Under the pieces are notes generated by a model, which ran no database searches, was not told where the DNA came from, and saw only the letters and a list, made by a program, of their open reading frames with translations. From Zhengitettix transpicula (taxonomy: Eukaryota; Arthropoda; Insecta; Orthoptera; Tetrigidae): DNA of 64,000 bases. Numbering within the stretch: the stretch's first letter is position 1; the number at the start of each line of letters is the position of its first letter. The position numbers and the translations under genes are program-made. Where the stretch lies: contig CM073590.1 of the NCBI GenBank assembly GCA_037074705.1, positions 48,520,395 through 48,584,394 on the forward strand. The letters run 5' to 3'. Below, piece by piece: positions 22,086-33,585 of this stretch.

Positions 22086-23032
22086 GCTATAATGATTACT
22101 CATTCGTCTCTGCTCCGCTTAAATACTTTCCTTATCGAATCACGTGCTCACAACGATTCAAAGCGTCTTTAAATCTCGCAGTGGACAGTACTTCATTATG
22201 TTTCGGCTCACCAGCGTATATTATATAAGTCAGTATTTTGTTTTTGCTACCAATTGAAATTAATTGCCAGCTTTTACTACGCTTACAAATATGTCGTTAT
22301 TTGCTATTATTTAATTTGTTAAGGTACACAATTTCCGCTATTGCTTTTTAAACATATGTTTCTAATAAATCTATATATTATTCACAATGTATAGCTCTAA
22401 ATTTGTGTCCTATAGTTTCACCGATATAAACTTATTACAATATTTATCATTACTCGATTGATCTCTATTTGATGCCCACCTTCTCCAACAAATGTCTGTT
22501 AGTATCACATCAATTCCAACTCCTTTTTAAAAATAATATCGTAAACTAATTTATGGAATTACGTTCTTCACAAAGAACCTCTTCTATTCTTTCAGTATTC
22601 ATATAATAGTTATCTTTCTTATTAAATAATGGGCAACGTTTATCTTTGAAAATTGTTCTTGGTCTTCCAGGAAAACATATATTTTACTTCATAACCTATC
22701 TGTTTTAGGAATTCTTAATTATTCTTAATTTAACTAGTCTTTGATTTGGCACTTGTTTCGATTTAATTTATACATTAATCAAGAGTAATTATATATTTTC
22801 ATGTATGTCAATAAACTTTACTCCATTATTTTTGTTTATTATCTGTTAAACATTATTAATTTCAAACATCAGTTTCGTTATTTATGATATCCAATGTCCC
22901 TTTTATTTTCCTTGTGTTATCAAGTTTACTAATTTAACATCGATGTAATTTCGACCAAGGACTTCTCGTTCGTTCAACACGAGTTCATTCCTTCTACATT
23001 TTATTTATTTATTTATTTTAATTTTTTTTAGG
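22086..23032. other. AT-rich unannotated stretch
   Basis: No gene or family member seen. A short TTTA-type simple repeat precedes the R copy at about 23000-23030. Confidence 0.5.
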
Positions 23033-23432
23033 TAACAGGCTACATGAGCGTAATCCACATGGTGGCAACTACCCTTTAATAGCATAGGAAGGGATTTGAA
23101 AGGGGGGATGTGGAAGGGTAGAGGAGGGTATCCAAGGGTTAACTAGGGCCCCCGGGCTATATTTTAAGGATCCTACCCGGCATTCGCCTAAAGAAATGCA
23201 GGACAAATACTAGAAAAGCCTGCATCATGTAGGTCGGGCATTGGGTCTTGTCCCACGCCCTTCCGATAGCGGGAGAAGAGTTTGCTGTGGGGACGCAGCA
23301 TTCCCTTCTCCGTGCCTCGACCAGTTTAGGAGGCAGCTGGCCGAGGTACCTCGGCTTGTGGGAACCTTAGTTCAAAAACAGAGAGGAAAAGGCATCCCCA
23401 AAGGTAGCCCCTTCGTATCTCTCACCTCTACA
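23033..23432 (-). repeat. R-family retroposon, copy 5 (internally deleted)
   Basis: Reverse-oriented copy starting GTAACAGGCTACATGAGCGT after a T-rich tract. It matches other copies up to GGCAGCTGGCCG, then jumps directly to AGGTACCTCGGCTTGTGGG, so roughly 100 bp present in copies 1, 4 and 8 are missing. The 70-codon frame at 23241-23453 spans the deletion. Confidence 0.85.
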
Positions 23433-24142
23433 TTTTATCTTTACGGCAGTTAATTTTAATTGTCATTTTAAATATCAGCCTGCAAGTTTGTGGTATAACC
23501 AATTTTCGCTCCGTATTATGAGTTGCTATGTGATATCGGGATTTCATCTTTCTTCTTATCGGTTAAGATGTGTAGATTTCTGAACTTACTAATCTAAATG
23601 TACTAATTGAGTAATCAGAGGTGATTAATTATTGGAATCTCTCACAATATTAATTAATAGATTTATTGCCCATTTATTCATATTCTGTTTGCGAGGAACT
23701 ATTATTGAAACTTTCAAATAAATTCTGACCAGCACTGTCCTGTTGTTGTCCTATCGATTGAATCTTTCTGCCTTTGGCGTTTCCTAATTACATCTTATTT
23801 GATGCCAGTCATTTTCAAGTTTTTTTGTCTCATTCCATACTCACCTCTAACATTCCATCCAGCATTACGCTCGAATGATGGTATGTATATTTGGTAAGAT
23901 AAATAGTCAAGCTTACAACGCCCTCATTATTTCAGTTGGTTCGTCGTTAAATTGTGTATTGTTGGGACACGAAAAATTGTCTATCATCCGTTATTGGGTC
24001 ACATCAGTCAAAAGAGAGTATTCTTCACATTTGCCCATTGTATTCTATGGAGATACAGTTGACTCATCACAGAGAAGGATTCTTTTGCCGCAGTTGATAA
24101 GAAAAGAGATTCACGATTAAAAACATTGTGTTTTTCAAATTC
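23433..24142. other. Unannotated stretch
   Basis: AT-rich. An 81-codon plus-strand frame at 23875-24120 has no recognisable domain; there is no support for calling it a gene. Confidence 0.4.
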
Positions 24143-24345
24143 CCGACCTACCAGATACAGGTTTTTCCAAAGCTTTCCCTGCAAAACTTTTAGGCGAATT
24201 TCCGGGTATTATTGTTCAAAATACAGCCCATGGACCCTAGTTAACCCTTAGCGAACTTACTCTACCTTTCCGCATCCCCTCTTTCAGTCCATTTCCTATG
24301 CTATAAGAGGGAGTAGCCACCACGTGGGGTATCCTATTCTTAGCC
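24143..24345 (+). repeat. R-family retroposon, copy 6 (3' half)
   Basis: Contains CGACCTACCAGATACAGG, the TAGTTAACCCTTAGC block and AGTAGCCACCACGTGGGG. It is 5'-truncated, as expected for a retroposed element, and its 3' end is diverged. Confidence 0.8.
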
Positions 24346-24459
24346 TGTCTGTATACATTTCTTTCATCTATAAAATCCCTTCATATGTTATTAAAGGAGA
24401 AGTGTTGCTATTTGATCATGTGTCAAAAATAAATTACAACAATTTCGGAGCTGGACTCT

Positions 24460-24925
24460 AAGAGATGTGATCTCGCGGATGGATCCTTACGTAACAGTAG
24501 AAAAGGCCTCTTGCGGGGATGCTTTCTTTACATTTTCGTTTCGAAGTAAGGTTCCCATAAGCCGAGACGCCTCGGTCCGTTTTGTGAGGTTTATGCTCCG
24601 GGGCAACAGATCATTTTGGACCAGTTCTAAACAAGCTGAGGCATGGAGAAACGAATGCTGCGTTCCCAAAGCAAAGCCCACTCCATACAGCGGGTGTGGG
24701 ACTAGTACCAAGAACATAACCTACCTGACACAGGTTTTCTATGATTGTCCTGCATTACTTTAAAGCAAATGTCGGGTAGTATTCTTATACAATATCCCTA
24801 GGACCTTAGTTAGCTCCTAGTTATATTGCTCTCCCTTCCGCCATTCTCCTTTAAAATCCCCTCATTAACTATTAAGTGGAGTTGCCACCACAGATTACCC
24901 TCTTTTAGCCTCCCACTCTAAAAAA
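24460..24925 (+). repeat. R-family retroposon, copy 7 (diverged)
   Basis: Shares GTAAGGTTCCCATAAGCCGA, CGGTCCGTTTTGTGAGG, GTTGCCACCACAGATTACCC and a terminal CTCTAAAAAA tail with other copies, but is clearly more diverged. It follows copy 6 by about 115 bp in the same orientation. Overlapping frames 24467-24763 and 24487-24717 are inside it. Confidence 0.75.
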
Positions 24926-24954
24926 TTTCAATATAATTTTTATTTTAAAAATTT

Positions 24955-25065
24955 CTATTGTAAAAAATGAAAAATTTACATCTGTTTTGAAAATTAATAA
25001 TAAGGAAGATAGGTAAATACAGACAAAAGAAACAAGGCTTCCAGAAACGTTGTGTAGTATTTATA
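24955..25065 (+). repeat. Foldback family F, internally deleted copy
   Basis: TTGAAAATTAATAATAAGG, then GATAGGTAAATACAGAC and AAAAG joined to AACAAGGCTTCCAGAAACG and TTGTGTAGTATTTATATCA. Compared with copies at 48096 and 39623, left-arm start and right-arm sequence have been brought together by an internal deletion. Confidence 0.75.
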
Positions 25066-25605
25066 TCATTACTTGATTGTATTTTTAGATTATATTCAGC
25101 TTCACCGAACGATTTTATAAATTGGAAAGACCTTTTATAAAATTAACCATGAAGGATCAATGAGATTAAACTGTTTCCGTGTGCTTATTTTATCATACGA
25201 CCTGGGGATCTACGCAATTTAATTTCTTTGTTATCTCCGGAGCGAGGTCGGATACAGGTATAAACTTTTATGACATATCAGAGGAATGTGTTTACAATAT
25301 TCTGCCAAGACCACACTCCAAAAGCAACTATAGTTTCTCGGAAAATGACGTTTGAATAAGGAAGTAGTGTGTCTTCGGTCCACAGAACCTACTGCGACCA
25401 CTCCCGTCAGCATTTTTTCTCGTATTTGCCGCTGGAATACAGAGTGATAATATTTCCATTTTCGTAAAAATCATTGACGATTATTCAGTTTAAGTATCAA
25501 TTTTTTGTCTTTTGATACTTAAATTTTTATTCTCATAAGTGCATAATATATTTGTGACTTTTTATTACAACTTTCCGTATTTCTGTTAGAGAATAATTGT
25601 GGAAA
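25066..25605. other. Unannotated stretch
   Basis: AT-rich. The 60-codon minus-strand frame 25231-25413 carries no motif I recognise. Confidence 0.45.
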
Positions 25606-25824
25606 ATGAGTAAAAATATATACAACTTGAATTATCCTCAAGATGAAATCCGTCGTCTTCTTTTAGAAAAAGATAATTATGTTACAAATGTTGAACCATA
25701 CTACGATATTGAAAAATCATCAGATGAATCGGAAACTGAAGATATTTTAGTAAATAAGTCTGCTGACTAGGTTAAGGATCATGAAATTGATGAACTAGAT
25801 TTAGAAATGTTTCAACGAAACTAA
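25606..25824 (+). other. Short acidic open frame, possibly a transposon-derived relic
   Basis: ATG at 25606 opens a 54-codon frame (MSKNIYNLNYPQDEIRRLLL, then an acidic stretch SSDESETEDI). A stop at 25768-25770 is followed, in the same frame, by a further acidic segment (VKDHEIDELDLEMFQRN) up to a second stop. Such Ser/Glu/Asp-rich starts are common at the N-terminus of piggyBac-type transposases and in many unrelated proteins, so the family is not established. No catalytic region follows. Confidence 0.3.
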
Positions 25825-25916
25825 CAAACAATACAAAATATCATTTTGTTGTGAAGAGTGTGAAAGTTTATTTTTTGTATTAGAGAGCGACGGCTTTCCC
25901 GGTGAATCTGTTCTAG

Positions 25917-25962
25917 ATAAAATTTTCGGGTCTCAGCCCGGGTTGAGACCCGAGAATTTTAT
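25917..25962. repeat. Perfect-like hairpin with T-run downstream
   Basis: Arms of 19 bp (25917-25935 and 25944-25962) pair with a single T/C difference, which is a G-U pair in RNA. The 8-base loop GCCCGGGT contains the palindrome CCCGGG. The right arm is followed by TAG and a run of T. The sequence context is otherwise AT-rich, so the GC core CGGGTCTCA is conspicuous. It may be a transposon-internal hairpin or an end-to-end palindrome. Confidence 0.9.
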
Positions 25963-26929
25963 ATAGTTTTTTTTTGTGTTTGCGTATAGACACAAAAATA
26001 ATTTTCCAAGAATGCCGTGTCAAAAATTAAAAAAACATTCAAACTCTGATTAATGTATTTATTTTAGCAAGATGTAATTATTTAGATTATGATATTATGT
26101 ATAAAAATATTATTTCTTAGCATTCCATCAACATTTTCAAAAAAGTGGAATAAATTTTAAAAATTCAATAAAAACTAAACATATAAGTAACTGCATTTCA
26201 ATTATATTTCTAGCTCTCTGGTATCTAAGTGATGTTTGGTTTACAAAATTAGAGTCTGAATATTTTATGATTATGATTCTAAGGATATTGTGATATTAGA
26301 AAATTAGACGTTTTTTGATGGTAGATTTGCTTTAACAAATATTTGGAAGAAAATGACAAGTTTTAATTAAAGCAGACTAAAATTGGATGTATGAAGTACG
26401 TATATATCCGTCTAAAATGCGTATGTTAAATATCTATAAAAAGATTTAAAATAATTGACTCAGAAAAGTGATCAGCAACGGGATAGTTAGCTTTAGGTTC
26501 CCTGAACCTAGCGGGACTAACCGCGTTACTTTCGGGAGCGCGACGAACGGAGAGGCCTACTATATTGAGGAATAATATGTTATCCTGGTTTCTGTTACTT
26601 TGAGCGGTTGAAATTATGGAGTAAAGAAAAAATACTTCAGTCCTTTTACAAATTTTGTTTATAACTTTACGGAACTACATTTTTTTTGGTAATAACTCAA
26701 GACGTTAAATATTCTATTTGGAATATCGTATACCATTGGAAACGTTTAAACACCGTCATGATCACAGTCGCTATTATATCACAGTTTTTATTATTAGATA
26801 TTTAATAAATACTGTCTAAATAGTTACATTTTACTACAGTTGTTTTAAATATTAAATGGCTATTTTAATTGAAGCGTTTATCAGGTATTTTAATATCGTA
26901 GGACAAGTCATGGTCGCTGGCTGTTAGAG
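25963..26929. other. Mostly AT-rich stretch with a small GC-rich patch
   Basis: GC rises at 26470-26560, with a short hairpin GGTTCCCTGAACC and GCGGGACTAACCGCG. No gene recognised. It may belong to the same old transposon as the hairpin at 25917. Confidence 0.35.
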
Positions 26930-27250
26930 CCCGGAAGTTATCTTTATGCTTGAGATCAGCCGTCCATTCTTTTTAAAAGGACATCTCGTTCTCACCTACA
27001 AACGGCCATCAAAGCCCATTCCGCGTGCGGCACGCGGATTTTCCTCGCAATGCCTCCGGAATTCTGATGTCCGCTATGTGGCCTGTAGTAAGCGCGGAGA
27101 CTTCAAAACTCATTGCGCCCACATCCGGCCGCAGACTGAAATAACTTTGAGCCGAAGCAAGGGAGGCCCTTCCACTCACAGACGAAATGGCCTGGTGCTT
27201 TACATGCCTCCTCTGGCTCCACGCAACCAGAATAAATACTAATGAGCATA
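26930..27250. other. GC-rich non-repeat block, candidate conserved DNA
   Basis: About 320 bp of distinctly higher GC with CCGCGTGCGGCACGCGG, a palindrome-like core. A 98-codon plus-strand frame (26946-27242) covers most of it; the translation is rich in Arg/Pro and carries no recognisable domain, which is typical of a GC-rich non-coding stretch. Not repeated in the window. Confidence 0.4.
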
Positions 27251-30200
27251 AAGCTACGTCACTTTCTCCATCTAAGGAACGTTGAATATAAACTGCATAT
27301 GTAAATTCAAATACTTAGATCAAAAGGAAATACTTACCAAACGCCCTATCCCGTTCAGTTCCTTTTTATATAAAATTATGATAACGCCTTCTTTTTAAAA
27401 AAAGTTAAATTAACAGAATTGTTTTTTCCTCATACAAAAATTGAAAACAAAATCAACCCAGAAAACTCCTCAGAATTAATTATCTACATATATTTAATTT
27501 CCCGTGTTAGATGCACATTTTCTTTTAAGCACTACATCAGTTGAAACAAGAGCCAATATTCTTTGCACCACGTTATATTAATACATTAATTTACATTTGG
27601 CTTGCCTAATCATTTTTACAAAGAAACCTCAATTATTTACAATTACGAAGATTATTAAAACTTTTGTAATAAAATATTTACTTTTATTTTTATTAATTTA
27701 TTATTTATTAACAAAATTTGTAACTGTAATAGATACTTTATATTATTACAAGTAATTTTATACAGTTTATTATAATTTTTTTTTTAACAAAATTGACTCG
27801 AATTTAATAATTTATAATGATTAAAATACCTTTTGTATTTTTTACAACCATATTATTTAATTATCATCGTGGTTCTTTTCTGTGGCCAACTACTGGGAAC
27901 ATACACTGGCAATTTAGTTTTAGAATCTGGGTGCCACATAAATTATTTTAAAACTACTTACCACTTTCGGATTCCAAATCAGATAAGAATGGTGAATCAA
28001 ATTATTAAACTGACGTTGGACTGGTAGCTCCAAACATGAAACTCGTGCCTGTGAAAGTCTCCACTGGATGAACGTGCATAACCTGAATTCCGGCAAAGCC
28101 AAATCTTCCATACGAGTCAGGCTCAAAATCACAATAATTGCACTGTATAATTCACGTTCAAATAAGTTCTTATTGCTCAGAGATTTATTATCACTGCATG
28201 TTGTAGAATTTCTTAGAGTGCGTATTGCTTGATATAATTGTACTTTAGATTCAAACGAAATGCTTCCTACAATTTTCTGGATTTCTTCCCTGAAACTTTA
28301 ATTTCGTAGCCAATCTTGTGACAAATCCTAAAAGTTTTCAATATAGAGCTATAATTGAAACGGTTTATTAAAAAACTGGATCTAATGTCCCTGGGATGGA
28401 TGAGAAATCGTATGTCGTTTCAAAAAAACTCCCAACTCCCTCGTTCTGTTTTTTAATACTCGGAGACAAATATATTCATTACAACGATGTCAAACAGGAC
28501 AAACAGATAAAAGAAGCAGAAATACGTGTAAAAAAGATATTTAAGAATTAAAGTCACACAAGTGTCTGATGAGAGTACATTCTATCCGTCAGCTTTTAAG
28601 TTAAAATTGCTTGAAGATTCAAAATATATTTCGCATTAACTGGCGTCTAAAAGATAACTTATCTTAAGTACGTCACTGCATCATGTTAATGGACATTTTT
28701 ATCATAGCGCAATCAAGGGATACAAATCAAAACGGAGGATATGTCTATGGAGATCCATGAATTAAATAGTGTTTTCTTTGTTACATTTCTTGCAGTTTTA
28801 AATTTTTGTAGTGCTGCAAACTTCTTAGCAGCGTAAAATATAGTAAAAAAACTCCTCTTTAGAAAAACTGAGCGCCTCGTCCTGATTGCAAGAACCTCTG
28901 AGTGTACATTATACTTTTATCAGCGATGAAAAGAAATAGTTTCTCCCATTACATATCAAACGAGTAAATCACCTTTATCTTTGAATATTTACTTGCAACG
29001 ATGTTTCACATTTTAAGAATACACAGAAGATACTCGGGAAAACTGAAATTAGTTTTCAAGAGATATGGCCCGTAAGTAAGAGATTGATTCTCTATGTACC
29101 TTCACTTTATCAATTTTTGTAACTATAGGTATTTAATTCTAAAAATAACAGACAGTTTCGATATCTGAATGGTTGAAAGCATGAAAAATATTTTTTATAA
29201 GTGAAAAAGATTAATAGAAAATCATTGACGTTTTTAAAAGGCAAGTTGTCTGTAACATTAACGGACAGTATTAAAGATAAATAGTTGGATACTATTTGCT
29301 TATGTAAAAATAAAAAAAGCTTATATTTTACCTATTTCCGACAAAAGGGACTAAACTTTAATTAAGATATTTAATAATTTATTTCTAAATAATAACAGTA
29401 ATGAAAAATTGACTATAAAATATAATTCACAATTTATATTTAATCCTACAAGATGTACAGAGTTTTTATAGTAGAAATAGATAAACGTCAAACGCAGTTC
29501 CAACTGCCTTTCCCATCGACCATTGATATTTATTCTTCTTAAATGTACAGGGAAGGATTATTGTGGAGTGTCTGCGACGCAAAATGTTGACGTGTCCGTT
29601 GGCTGGGAGTTCCAATGCTAGACTGCTAATTGGCGCGCAATAAAACGAAAATTCACTGTTTCAAACAATATCATTCGTTTAAAAATCGCATTCATGCTTT
29701 CTACCTTCCTTGGCCATCCATACGAATTCTTCGACCGGTTCTAGTTGCCCATGTGATTGGACAGGGATAACAACTTTCCATTTCACCATTTCCTGTGCGT
29801 TACTATTAATGAAACGTCTTAACTAAAATTGCAGACATTGAACTTAATCTTGTATGTAACGTGAGTTTTACAGATGATTATGACCGTTATTGGCCAGAAA
29901 CTCTTTTTCGACCGGGACATTTAAATACATTGTTTGCCATGAGAGTCTGAATAAAGTTTTAAAAAATACAATAGTTGATGTTGAGTCATTTGAAAAACTT
30001 CTCTTACTATTTTCAACTCATAATGAAAGCAACGAGGTTTGCAGATTTATTTTATCACCTAATTTTGTCTGTTTATTGGCTGCTTCATCATCTATTGCTA
30101 AGATTAGTGTTCTAGTAAATTTTGTAAATTAAGTAGTTTATTAATTTAAATGAAATGTAGAGCTAATTTTACATCTCAGTTATGAAGAGCAGGAAATCCA

Positions 30201-30730
30201 TGTATTTAAACTAAGCTGGCTAAAAGAAAATTTATACTTATTACGAACAGAAAAGTATAACATTATTCTTCAGTTTATTTTAAAATACCACTTCGCATTA
30301 AAACTAAAGTAATTTCAGTTAGTAAGAAATAAGAAAATAAGACGTTTCGTTCCTAATTTGGGACTTAATCAGGTGTACATTAATTGATAAAAAAGATATT
30401 AGACCTCAATAATTAATTTAAGAACAGAAATTTTTGGTTACAACGGGCAGAGAAGCCAGATCATGCTTTGAAATTTAATCTTTATTTATTTACGTAATAT
30501 TAATTTTTGGAATGTTTTAATGAAAGATCTTGTCATTGTATACAAATTATTCATAGAACTCCACTTCATTGAAAAAGTTTTTTTTACCTTAAATTAATAA
30601 TTAATGTTGCATATAACTCATTTTTAACAATTAATGTACTTCTGATGTTGTAGTCAGTCCAGACTGGTTTTTTGCACTTCTCCATGCTAATCTATCCTGA
30701 GCTACTCAACTGGTCAAGTGATAAAAATCT
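27251..30730. other. Long AT-rich stretch without recognised features
   Basis: Contains only short frames (27833-28027, 27920-28132, 29890-30132) with no known motif. GC is moderately higher at 29490-29660 and 29700-29800. A hairpin-plus-GAAACG motif lies at 30341-30373 on the minus strand. Confidence 0.45.
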
Positions 30731-30740
30731 TCTAGATATT

Positions 30741-30920
30741 TTATATTGATTTATTTACAGTTGGATCAACAACTCAGATTATTAACGACTCATTTTGACT
30801 TGTCTGGAGACTAAAATGACGAGAGTTTCTCTCACGCACACAAAAACCATGCCCTTTCGAACCCATGACCTCTGTGATGCGAGGCAGTCACGCTGACCCC
30901 TACACCACAGGAGGTCGGCT
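30741..30920 (-). repeat. tRNA-derived SINE, copy 4, with target-site duplication
   Basis: Minus-strand head AGCCGACCTCCTGTGGTGTA then GGGGTCAGCGTGACTGCC, CATCACAGAGGTCATGGG and B box GGGTTCGAAAG. The body contains AGAGAAACTCTCGTC, and the tail is CTGTAAATAAATCAATATAA. Flanks repeat CTAGATATT (30732-30740 and 30921-30929), a 9-10-bp duplication. The element is 180 bp and the best-preserved copy in the window. Confidence 0.93.
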
Positions 30921-30929
30921 CTAGATATT

Positions 30930-31235
30930 CCTTCCAGTATTCAGACTTTTCTTCCTTATTCTAGGATTGGTTTCCCTCACTTGAATTGATTTTCTTTTCT
31001 CCGAAGGATTCTATAATATTCCTATAAGCTGTATTTATTTTCCCTCAAACCACGAACCATGCAGTCTTCTACAGCTTTGCATTTCTCTTGAAGCCGTTCC
31101 TCGTTGGCTGTTTAGCATTTCCTATCTCATTCGTCATCAGTATGTACCGGTCTTTATGTGTTATATCTATTGAGCTTTTTAACATCCGTTGTTTATCATC
31201 AATCAGTTTTAGTATTTTCTGAGTTATCTATGACT
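30930..31235 (-). pseudogene. RTE-type LINE relic (linker between endonuclease and RT)
   Basis: The minus-strand translation contains QKILKLIDDKQRMLKSS, then YRNIIESFGEKKINSSEGNQ and KSEYWK, which parallel the linker region of RTE/R1-type LINE proteins (pattern I-x-x-L-I-E-E-R-R, A-Y-R-K-I-x-E-N-F-G-E-R-K, W-K-E-Y). At least three stops or frame changes interrupt it. The sequence continues past the SINE at 30741-30920 as EDFYHL, so the SINE inserted into this relic. Confidence 0.5.
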
Positions 31236-32117
31236 TCCTAGTGGCCTTTTCCATTCGTCATAATTTTCCTTCACCCACTCTAGTTATTTCATCTCACAAG
31301 AGCGCCCGTTTCTCTTCTCTATTGTTTCTTTCACCTTTCTCAATTAATCCACACTCGATTTGCTCTTTGAAGATTTCTGCATGGTCCCAAATTATGGACG
31401 AAACGTCAGGATATTATATTGTATTAATCACATTATCAAGAATTAATTTATTCTGGGCAGTATATTTATTTATTGTGATATTGAAATTTGTCAGATAATT
31501 ATTAAAAAAATAAGAGATTTCACGTTATTTGTGTTTAACAGACAAGAAGCTTCGTAGGTGTTGAGATATAGTTATTGTTTTTGAGGCCAATGAGGAACAC
31601 AGCGTTAATAAATTATATCAGTGCTTATTCTTTTACCATCCAGATATGACAACAAATCCAATTTATTTTTCAAAGAGAAATTAATTTCCCAATGAGAAAG
31701 AATAATGGTTCTTTATTTGACTCAGCGAAAAAATGTTTAGACGATTACAGTGGTTGTCAATGATAAAGAGAAATGAAAACTACAATTAAACACAAAGCAA
31801 ACTTTCTTTCTATAGTTATAGGATTACATTTTGAATTGCGTATGTTAATAAATAATGTTTACATTTCGTCGGGGAGCACAGCTGAAAGTAATTATCGGAG
31901 TCTTCGATTAATTTGAGAAATTCTATTGTCTCATATAAACACAATCGCGATGCTCCGTTTCTATTGTTCACTATCCGAACTCTCTCGTTGATTTAGAATG
32001 CTTTTTATGAGTAAGAAACCTTTTAATATATCGAAACCAGGTTTGCTAGTAGAGATGCAAAATAAATTACGTAACATATGAAGAGAGATTTTTAAATAAA
32101 AAAAACACTTGTGTAGT
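31236..32117. other. Unannotated stretch
   Basis: Includes an 85-codon frame 31241-31498 (plus) with no recognised motif and a GGTCC...GGACGAAACGTC hairpin motif at 31382-31408. Otherwise AT-rich. Confidence 0.4.
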
Positions 32118-32635
32118 CGAGCCCGTGAGAGCTGTTCTCTCGCAGGCAGAACCTTCAAGGAGACGCGGAGAGGGCTACCTTTGGGGATGAAGTTCCTCTC
32201 TCAGTTTTTCAACTAAGGTTCCCACAAGCCGAGGCACCTCGGCCTGTTTTGAGAGATGTATGTTCCAGGGTCGCAGACCATGGGAATACGGCAAGATTTG
32301 GTCCTTGTTCCCATTTGAACAGTCGGCCAGCTGCCTCCTAACCTGGTCGAGGCACGGAGAAGGAAATTCTGCATCCCCCACAGCCAATCCCTCTCCCGCC
32401 ATCGTAAGGGCGTGGGACAAGTACCCAATTCCCGACCTAGCTGATGCAGATTTTTTGTAGGGTTTGTCCTGCATCACTTTTAGACGGATGCCGGGTAGGA
32501 TACTTAAACTATAGCCTAGGGAACTAATTGGTCACTTTCCTCTACCATTTACCATCCCCGTTTCAAATCCCTTCCTATGCTATTAAACGGGAGTTGCCAC
32601 CATGTGGATTATCGTCATGTAGATTGTTACTCTAA
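32118..32635 (+). repeat. R-family retroposon, copy 8 (full length)
   Basis: Starts GAGCCCGTGAGAGCTGTTCT and ends GTAGATTGTTACTCTAAGAA. Contains CAAGCCGAGGCACCTCGGCC, a slightly shortened GGGAACTAATTGG segment where others have GGGCCCTAGTTAACCC, and GAGTTGCCACCATGTGG. The frames 32175-32477, 32213-32428 and 32260-32460 all lie inside it. Confidence 0.87.
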
Positions 32636-33470
32636 GAAATTATAAAATCTTAAATGATTTTTTAAGTTTTCTGCAAGTTGATCTCCTTTTATAACCTAAT
32701 TATACATTAGTGAAACGAATCATTTCGAGTTGTATCACTTTTCGTGTATTAGTGTGTAAATTGTTTAATGATTTAGTAGTGGTGAAGCCACTGTAAGGTA
32801 CGTTCATACATAGTCCGTATTTTTAACAAAGGTGTTACTTCATAATTTTCTTCTAATTTTAAAGTCAGTATTTACAAAGCAATTTTTTTCCTGACTATTG
32901 AAGCAGACAACAAAAAAATTAATTAATGTCGATTGCGTATTATTATACAGCTGTGAAATTTCCTCAAACAAAATCAATTACATACAAATATATTGATCAA
33001 TTGTTACACTCAATAGAACGGTGAGAGTGAGCAGTTGGTATTCGAGAAATAGATAAAAAAAATCTTTGAAATACGACCTCATTTACGTTCCTGGCCGTTA
33101 TACGCCACATTTATGATCACCTGTAAAGAATACTGATCCGTATAAGGTAAATTAATTTTACCCTAATGATTGCTTTATTACTAAACCACTGACAAAACAA
33201 CTACAAATAAATCTGAGATCACTTAAAATAAGTGATGAATATTGGATCAGGATATCCTGACAAACTATTTATTCAGAAAACGTATTGAATACGAAGAGAT
33301 TATTACGACAAAGAGTATCGGACTAGTTAGAAACGTCCCTGCTTCCAAGACCGTTTACTAAAATAATATAAACATCTTCATCTGACACCAGTTTCATCTA
33401 CCACAGTGATCAAAACGTAAGGTGAAATTGTCATTTAAAACTCCAGAAAGGCAGGTAATTTTTTTTCCTA
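32636..33470. other. AT-rich unannotated stretch
   Basis: No gene or repeat family member noticed ahead of mariner 1. Confidence 0.5.
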
Positions 33471-33585
33471 GGTTGGTACGACTGTCTATAATATTTGCCA
33501 AGCGTCTGTTTGTTAAAAGGTTTAATTATCTCCGAGTTACACGTGTTTTTGTAAACAACCAAAAGTGAATTTTTCGATTTTTTCA

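Noticed and set aside
25917..25990. Rho-independent terminator
   Set aside because: The hairpin plus T-run looks like one, but the DNA is eukaryotic and no upstream bacterial gene exists.
26946..27242. 98-codon plus-strand frame as a host gene
   Set aside because: GC-rich non-coding block with Arg/Pro/Ser-biased translation; no motif, no splice or promoter evidence.
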